Origin: an uncultured Myxococcales bacterium
GTDB taxonomy: Bacteria; Myxococcota_A; Bradymonadia; UBA7976; UBA1532
Direction of reading: 5' to 3'
DNA: 50,707 bases
Assembly: GCA_903847385.1 (NCBI GenBank)
Contig: CAINDO010000289.1
Location: 1-50,707, forward strand
Both the position numbers and the translations under genes were made by a program. The notes below the pieces were generated by a model. It made no database searches. It was not told where the DNA came from and worked only from the letters and a program-made list of their open reading frames with translations. Shown here piece after piece: positions 45,752 to 50,707 of this stretch. How positions within the stretch are numbered: position 1 is the stretch's first letter; each line of letters starts with the position of its first letter.

Positions 45752-46870
45752 TCAGAACTCCTGCCGCAGCGCGAGGTTGAGCCCGAGGAGCAGCGCGCCG
45801 TGAGACGCCTGGGGAACGTAGTACAGCGTGTCGCGCAGCGTGACCGCGCGGCGTGTCAGCAGGCCGCCCCCGAGGAACTCCTCGGCGCAGGCGCTCAGGC
45901 CCCGCACCCACTTCAGGCATTGCGTGCTCTCGGCGCCGCCGAAGAACGCCTGATCGGACCAGGGGTCGGTGAAGGCCGGGCCGCTGACGCGGTGGCCCGC
46001 GCGGGCGCCGACGTCCAGCCACGAGAGCGCGTGCCAGCCGCCGCCCAGGGTGGTCTCCCAGCCCCGAGACTGATGCTCGCCCGAGCCGTAGGTCAGGCCG
46101 CCGTCCAGGCGGGCGTAGGTGTGGGCGCCGGTCCAGCCCAGGCCCACGCGGGTCAGCCCCACGGCGGCGTCGTCGGCGTCCGCGGCCACGAGGCCCCCGA
46201 AGCCCGTGCCCGCCGCAAGCCAGAACGGCCCCGGCGGATCCTTGGGGGCGGCCATCTCCACGTGGACCTCCGGGACGGGTCCCGGCGTCGCCGACTGCTC
46301 GGCCAGGGTCTCGCGCACGACCACGCGGACCTGCTCGGCGTCCGGCGGGCCGGCGACCTGGGGCGCCTGCGCCGGGGGGAGGCAGTCGGGCAGCAGCGAC
46401 ACGAACGCGCCGCGCCATGAGGGCTCCGAGGGCACGGGCGTCTCACGGATGCGATCCGGCGCCACCCCGGCCTCGTGGAACCACGACACGAGGCGCAGCG
46501 CGCGCCCGCGGGCCCGCAGGCTCTGCGCGGCGATCTGCCCGCCCATGGCCTCACCCACGGGACCCTCGAAGCGCGTGTCGTCGAAGCGACCCTGCACGCT
46601 CACGCAGGCCCGGGCCAGGTGCGGATCTTTGAGACAGGCGACCACGACCTGGAGATCGGCGGTCCAGGCCGGGTTGAACGAGGCGTCCTCGACGCTGGCC
46701 TGGGGGGCGTCCTCGAAGCGCCACGTGCCGTTCCCGCAGCTCGCGGGCGTGCCCTCGGGCAGGGCCTCGGCGAACGCGGGCGCGGCGGCGAGCGAAACGA
46801 GGCCGGCGGCGAGCCACCGGGCCCGCCAGGGGGCGGAGCGGTGGGGAGTGCCTCTCGTCGGAAGGTTCAT
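45752..46870 (-). CDS. OmpA-like outer-membrane barrel protein
   Basis: A 372-aa protein from ATG 46870 with a Sec signal (LAAGLVSLAAAPAFA, cleavage before EALPEG). The N-terminal part carries an OmpA-like segment (GRFDDTRFEGPVGEA, then SLRARGRALRLVSWFHEAGV). A Pro-rich linker (about 190-220) follows. The C-terminal half alternates Gly/aromatic strands (FWLAAGTGFGGLVA, YARLDGGLTYGSGE, WETTLGGGWHALSW) and ends in LALRQEF. The final aromatic is the recognition signal used by the BAM machinery. The layout with the OmpA-like part first is the reverse of classical OmpA. It is the first gene of a three-gene operon with 2-nt gaps to the TcA-like lipoprotein, so it may anchor or pass that protein. 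Confidence 0.72.
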   Translation of the reverse strand: MNLPTRGTPHRSAPWRARWLAAGLVSLAAAPAFAEALPEGTPASCGNGTWRFEDAPQASVEDASFNPAWTADLQVVVACLKDPHLARACVSVQGRFDDTRFEGPVGEAMGGQIAAQSLRARGRALRLVSWFHEAGVAPDRIRETPVPSEPSWRGAFVSLLPDCLPPAQAPQVAGPPDAEQVRVVVRETLAEQSATPGPVPEVHVEMAAPKDPPGPFWLAAGTGFGGLVAADADDAAVGLTRVGLGWTGAHTYARLDGGLTYGSGEHQSRGWETTLGGGWHALSWLDVGARAGHRVSGPAFTDPWSDQAFFGGAESTQCLKWVRGLSACAEEFLGGGLLTRRAVTLRDTLYYVPQASHGALLLGLNLALRQEF

Positions 46871-47045
46871 GCGATTCTCGTTTCGGCGTGGGGGGGCGTG
46901 TCGGAGGGGGGACCCCGTATGGGCCCACGTCGACGACCTGTCAACCTTGGCGCCGGCGGCGGGCCCTTGACGAACGTCGCAAGGCCCCCGCACATTCCGG
47001 AGCGTCGGCGGACCAGTCGCCGGCGTGCACGAGGGAGGTCGCGAC

Positions 47046-48818
47046 ATGAACGACGATGGCAAGAAGACGGGGGCGCTCGACCGGCGGCAGTTCCTGCTGC
47101 GCGCCGGCGCGGCGGTGGGCGGGGCGCTCGTGGCGACGGCGGGCCTGAGCGCCTGCGGCTCGGACGACGAGGCGGGCGGTTCTGATGTCGACGCCGGCGG
47201 CGGCGGCTCGGGCGGTGCGGGCGGCGGCGGCGGCGGCCGGCGGAACATCCTGCTGATCACCGTGGACCAGATGCGCACGCTGGAGTTGTTGCCCGGGGCG
47301 GTCGCGCTGCCGGCCATCGAGTCGCTCCTCGCGCGCGGCCATCACTTCACGGGGCATCACATCGCCTCGGCCGTGTGCACGCCGGCCCGCTCGGTGCTCT
47401 ACACGGGGCAGCACGTGCCCCACACGAAGATGACGGACAACATCAACTTCGCGTTCGTCGAAGACATGGACCCCGGCGTGAAGACGTTCGGACACATGCT
47501 GCGCTCGGCGGGTTACTACACGGCCTACAAGGGCAAGTGGCACCTGTCGGAGGTCGATCCGCCGCAGTCGGACCCCAACTGTGCCCGCATGGGACCGACG
47601 ACGGACGCCCTCGAGCCCTACGGCTTCGCCGACTACAACGACTGCGGCGACGAACACGGCAAGATGCTCTCCGGCGCCACCACGGACGCCGAAACGGCGG
47701 ACGCCGCCATCGCCTGGCTGCAGACGAAGGCGCCGGCGCTCGACCGGCCGTTCTTCCTGGCGGTGAACTTCGTGAACCCGCACGACATCATGTTCTTCGA
47801 CACGGACGGGGCCGGCCCCCAGGGCATGACCCAGCGGTCGGACACGATGATCCCGATGACCCCGGCCCCCCGGCGCGCGCCCTATGACACGGCGCGCGAG
47901 GTGCGCCTGCCCGCGACGCTCGCCGCCTCGCTGGACGCTCGCCCCGGCGGCCACCGCGAGCACGTGGCGACCTACGACGCCGTGTTCGGCGAGATCCCCG
48001 CCGACCGCGAGGACATGTGGCGGGCCTACCTGAACTACTACATGAACTGTCAGGTGGACGTGGACACACAGATCCAGCGCGTGCTGGACGCCCTCGCGGC
48101 GGCGGGCCGCGCCGAGGACACCATCGTGGTGTTCGTCGGGGATCACGGCGAGCTCGGCGGCGCGCACGGTCTGCGACAGAAGGGGCCCTTCATCCACCGC
48201 GAGAACACGAACGTGCCGTTCGTGATCGTCCACCCGGACCACCCGGGCGGGCGCGTGGTGCCGGCGCTCATGTCCGCCGCGGATCTCGCCCCGACGCTCT
48301 GTGCCTTCGCGGGGCTGTCCGAGGCCGCGCTGAAGGCCGAGTTACCCGGCGTGGTGGGCCACAGCTTCGCCGACCTGCTCGACACGCCGGACGCGCCGGG
48401 CCCCCGCGCCGAGAAGGGCATCCTGTTCACCTACGACGGTCTGTCGACGGTGGACTCGGCCTTTGCCATTGCCAACGCCTCACCCTTCGGCAACACGCCG
48501 GGCAGCGACTGCGCGAACGGCGCGCTCGACCTGGACAAACGCGGCTTCGTGCGCGCCGTGTGTGATGGCGAGCATCGCTTCGCGCGGTGGTTCTCGCCGC
48601 GGGGCTTCAACACACCGGCGGACGTGGACGCCCTGCGTCGCGACAACGACATCGAGCTTTTGCGAGCCGGTCACGGCGCCGAGAGCGACACCCCGCTGGA
48701 CGTCGACGCCCCGGAGAACGCGGCGCTCGTCGAGGCGATGCGCGCCAAACTCGAGGCGCTCATCGCCGCCGAGATCGGCGCGGACGGGTATGTCGTCCCG
48801 CCGCTCGAGTTCTGCTGA
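47046..48818 (+). CDS. Tat-exported sulfatase lipoprotein
   Basis: A 590-aa protein with GGGAGG (47033-47038) 7 nt upstream of ATG 47046. The Tat motif is DRRQFLLRAG (R13, R14) and the lipobox LSAC (C37), so it is exported folded and lipid-anchored. A Gly-rich linker follows. The sulfatase motif is C111-T-P-A-R-S, the site converted to formylglycine, followed by LYTGQ. Metal ligands are visible in ITVDQM and FVGDHGELGGAHG. Several His in HGTHL-like active-site stretches are present (for example GKWHLSEV). It hydrolyses sulfate esters, probably of sulfated polysaccharide or glycans, at the envelope. The converting enzyme (FGE or anSME) is not in the window. It is divergent from the OM barrel gene. 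Confidence 0.93.
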   Translation: MNDDGKKTGALDRRQFLLRAGAAVGGALVATAGLSACGSDDEAGGSDVDAGGGGSGGAGGGGGGRRNILLITVDQMRTLELLPGAVALPAIESLLARGHHFTGHHIASAVCTPARSVLYTGQHVPHTKMTDNINFAFVEDMDPGVKTFGHMLRSAGYYTAYKGKWHLSEVDPPQSDPNCARMGPTTDALEPYGFADYNDCGDEHGKMLSGATTDAETADAAIAWLQTKAPALDRPFFLAVNFVNPHDIMFFDTDGAGPQGMTQRSDTMIPMTPAPRRAPYDTAREVRLPATLAASLDARPGGHREHVATYDAVFGEIPADREDMWRAYLNYYMNCQVDVDTQIQRVLDALAAAGRAEDTIVVFVGDHGELGGAHGLRQKGPFIHRENTNVPFVIVHPDHPGGRVVPALMSAADLAPTLCAFAGLSEAALKAELPGVVGHSFADLLDTPDAPGPRAEKGILFTYDGLSTVDSAFAIANASPFGNTPGSDCANGALDLDKRGFVRAVCDGEHRFARWFSPRGFNTPADVDALRRDNDIELLRAGHGAESDTPLDVDAPENAALVEAMRAKLEALIAAEIGADGYVVPPLEFC

Positions 48819-48824
48819 GGAGCC

Positions 48825-48838
48825 GGCGCCCGGGCGCC
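48825..48838. terminator. Palindrome between convergent genes
   Basis: GGCGCCCGGGCGCC is a perfect 14-bp palindrome 6 nt after the sulfatase stop and 1 nt before the stop of the convergent gene. A central loop would need melting of the CCGG, so it is a modest hairpin. Without a U-tract it is only a possible bidirectional terminator. Confidence 0.35.
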
Positions 48839-48839
48839 C

Positions 48840-50707
48840 TTACTGGAAGACCGCCTCGACCACGTAGGCGGGCACGGCGGCGCCGTTGTAGCCCTGCACG
48901 ATGGCGTCGTAATCGCCGGCGCCCAGGTACTCGCTCACGCGGGAGCAGGGGCTGTTTCCGTCGTCGTCGAAGGCGACCTGCTGGCCGTTCCGCATCAGGG
49001 TCAGGGTCGTGTCGGCGGGGCAGCCGCCGTTGCCGTCGCTGGTGAGCAGCGTGACCGTGCTGTCCTGGACCACGTGCACGCGCACGGGGTCCTGGCCGCC
49101 CGCCGGGATGGCCGGCCGAGGATACTCTCCCGTCCGGTTGATCACGCCGCCGACGGGGCCGCCGCCGCCCGCGTCCACCTGGATGGCCCAGTTCGGCACC
49201 GCGTTCCAGCGCGCGCCGTGGACCCACAGCGTGTAGTCGCCGGGCTCCAGGTTGAAGTCGACCGGGGCGCAGGGATCGTCGCTGTCGCTCTGGAGCCAGG
49301 GCACCTCGAGGACCTGGAACGCGGCGTTCGCGCAGTCGGCCATGAGCTGGAAGCGGGCCTGGCCACCCGCGGAGCTGAACGTGTACTTGGCCGCGGCGAA
49401 GGTGCCGAGCGCGCCGCCCTCGGCGTACCCGCCGTCCGGCAGGGCCGCCGCGGCCGGGCCGCCGATGGCGTCGGTGAACACCACGGCGCGGAAGCTGGGA
49501 TCGGCGTCGCCGAACGTCCGCGTCGCGTGGAGCGTGTAGTCGCCCGCGGGCGCCACGACGTCCAGCACGGCGCAGTTCGTGTCGTCGTCGGCCAGGTAAT
49601 TGCCATCGCCGATCTCGATGCCGATGCCGCCGTACAGGCAGCCCTCGGGGTAGCCGTTGTTCACCTCGTCGGCCGTGGCGAGGACCACGAGGTGCTGCGG
49701 CGCGGCGAAGCGCATCGGCAGCGTGGCGGGGCCGTCCTCGGGGATCGCGCGGTGATACACGCCGGCGCGGTCGATGGTGGCCGCGTTGGCGCGGTCGGCC
49801 ACGGCGGGCAGGACCTCGATGTTCAGGGAGTAGCCGGGCAGGTTCTCGCGGGACTGCACGACGATCTCATAGGCGCCGTCGAGCACCTGCGCGTCCGTGA
49901 CGATGCAGGCCTCGCCCGTGCCCAGCCCCTCGCGGCCGCGGCTGAGCTGCGTGCGATTGCCCAGGGTGTCGCCGGTGTGGATGCTCAGGAGCACGCTGTC
50001 GTTGGCCGTGTCGAAGGGGCTGTCGAAGCCCGGGCAGGAGCCATCGTCGAAGGTCAGCGAGGCGCGGACGTGGTGCGCGCCGTCGACCTCGACCGTGTAG
50101 GCGCGCGTCTCGCCGGCGCTCAGGGCCGCGCCGCGCTGCGCGCCGGGGCGCACCACCGCGCAGCACGCGCCGTTGCAGTTGTCCGCCCAGTCATCGGCGG
50201 GGAAACACCGTCCCTGACACAGCGTGTAGCCGCCCTCGCAGGGATCGCCGCAGCGACCGCCCTCGCAGTAGGCGCGCCCGTTGCGCGCCGTGGGGCACTC
50301 GTTGCCGCAGCGGCCGCAGTTCTCCGGGTCGTTGTCGAAGTCGATGCTGCGGGGGATGTTCTCCTGGCCGCGGCACGTCAGGTAACACTCGGCCTCGATA
50401 CACACCGGCGTGGCGCCGGCGCCCGCGTTCGTGGGGCAGGCCGTGCGGCAGTTGCCGCAGTGCGACACGTCGTCGAGCAGCGTGCTGCACTCGCCGTCGC
50501 AGTCGATGAGATCGCCCGGGCAGCCGGCGCTGGAGCACTGGCCCTCGGCGCAGACCTCGCCGTCGGCGCAGCCGCGGCCGCAGGTGCCGCCGCAGCCGTC
50601 GGGCCCGCACACACGCCCGCGGCAGTCGGGCTCGCACACGGGCGTGCCGCCCATGCCGCCGCCGCCGTTGCCCCCCGGCCCGACCTCGCCGCCGGGCTGG
50701 CCCTGGC
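48840..50707 (-). CDS. Cys-rich secreted/lipoprotein with beta-sandwich domains, 5' end outside window
   Basis: The minus frame is open from the right edge to TAA at 48840-48842, about 622 codons. The visible N-terminus is a Gly-rich linker (QGQPGGEVGPGGNGGGG), as usually follows a lipobox here, so the signal is just outside. Cys-rich segments follow: CEPDCRGRVCGPDGCGGTCG, the same module as in the Kelch protein at 3838-8721, then CDGECSTLLDDVSHCGNC and CGRCGNECP. The remaining 400 residues are three or four beta-rich units like pre-peptidase C-terminal (PPC) domains, with repeated GDYTLxV/GxYxIVV strands and paired Cys (for example GAYEIVVQSRENLPGYSL, EPGDYTLWVHG, GAGDYDAIVQG). No enzyme motif is seen. 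Likely a surface binding protein. Confidence 0.8.
   Translation of the reverse strand, partial: QGQPGGEVGPGGNGGGGMGGTPVCEPDCRGRVCGPDGCGGTCGRGCADGEVCAEGQCSSAGCPGDLIDCDGECSTLLDDVSHCGNCRTACPTNAGAGATPVCIEAECYLTCRGQENIPRSIDFDNDPENCGRCGNECPTARNGRAYCEGGRCGDPCEGGYTLCQGRCFPADDWADNCNGACCAVVRPGAQRGAALSAGETRAYTVEVDGAHHVRASLTFDDGSCPGFDSPFDTANDSVLLSIHTGDTLGNRTQLSRGREGLGTGEACIVTDAQVLDGAYEIVVQSRENLPGYSLNIEVLPAVADRANAATIDRAGVYHRAIPEDGPATLPMRFAAPQHLVVLATADEVNNGYPEGCLYGGIGIEIGDGNYLADDDTNCAVLDVVAPAGDYTLHATRTFGDADPSFRAVVFTDAIGGPAAAALPDGGYAEGGALGTFAAAKYTFSSAGGQARFQLMADCANAAFQVLEVPWLQSDSDDPCAPVDFNLEPGDYTLWVHGARWNAVPNWAIQVDAGGGGPVGGVINRTGEYPRPAIPAGGQDPVRVHVVQDSTVTLLTSDGNGGCPADTTLTLMRNGQQVAFDDDGNSPCSRVSEYLGAGDYDAIVQGYNGAAVPAYVVEAVFQ

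Noticed and set aside
46955-46985. Near-palindrome CTTGACGA...TCGCAAG between the barrel and sulfatase genes
   Set aside because: The arms need an extra base to align and there is no matching regulator nearby, so it is too weak to list as an operator.
48825-48838. 14-bp palindrome as a restriction/operator site
   Set aside because: It lies between two convergent stops where no promoter is expected, so a termination role is the simpler reading.

Overview
The window is very GC-rich DNA from a Gram-negative bacterium. It carries at least nine predicted lipoproteins, many of them giant and cysteine-rich, with CGDDGCGG-type repeats, CDGxDNDCDG (MopE-like) repeats, Kelch propellers and pentapeptide repeats. 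It also has a eukaryote-like Ser/Thr kinase and an AAA/TPR regulator. This mixture is typical of Myxococcota and relatives (myxobacteria, Bradymonadia). That placement is inference from gene content, since no rRNA or other phylogenetic marker is present. No tRNA, rRNA, CRISPR array, IS element or phage module was seen.

Layout. 1-3.8 kb: the start of a CDP-glycerol-transferase-like gene (minus, cut by the left edge); a CAP/SCP lipoprotein gene broken by an in-frame TAG; a non-coding block with a 65-bp tandem repeat; an HNH endonuclease with its own AT-rich promoter; and a LicC-type nucleotidyltransferase. 3.8-16.9 kb (all minus): a 1627-aa Kelch lipoprotein, an MgtC/DUF4010 membrane protein, a MaoC-like hydratase coupled to an unrecognised 606-aa protein, and a 1296-aa eight-cysteine-repeat lipoprotein. 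17.0-19.6 kb (plus): UppP and a hybrid histidine kinase. 19.6-34.4 kb (minus): a 2057-aa pentapeptide-repeat lipoprotein, a subtilase lipoprotein, a Ser/Thr kinase, a small Cys-rich lipoprotein, and a SnoaL-like protein overlapping an ATPase/TPR/winged-helix regulator. This last pair is divergent from a MarR gene. 34.9-46.9 kb (minus): a three-gene operon with 2-nt spacers encoding an OmpA-like barrel protein, a 1931-aa lipoprotein whose C-terminus resembles Tc-toxin TcA proteins, and a 1664-aa MopE-repeat lipoprotein. 47.0-50.7 kb: a Tat-exported sulfatase (plus) and a Cys-rich secreted protein (minus) cut by the right edge.

Most of the coding capacity goes to envelope-anchored or secreted proteins. 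The three-gene operon at 34957-46870 is the best candidate for an undescribed surface system. The most striking regulatory feature is a nested hairpin at 8713-8755 that would hide both the Shine-Dalgarno sequence and the start codon of the Kelch lipoprotein mRNA. Several giant genes are read on the minus strand, and the long plus-strand ORFs opposite them are composition artefacts.
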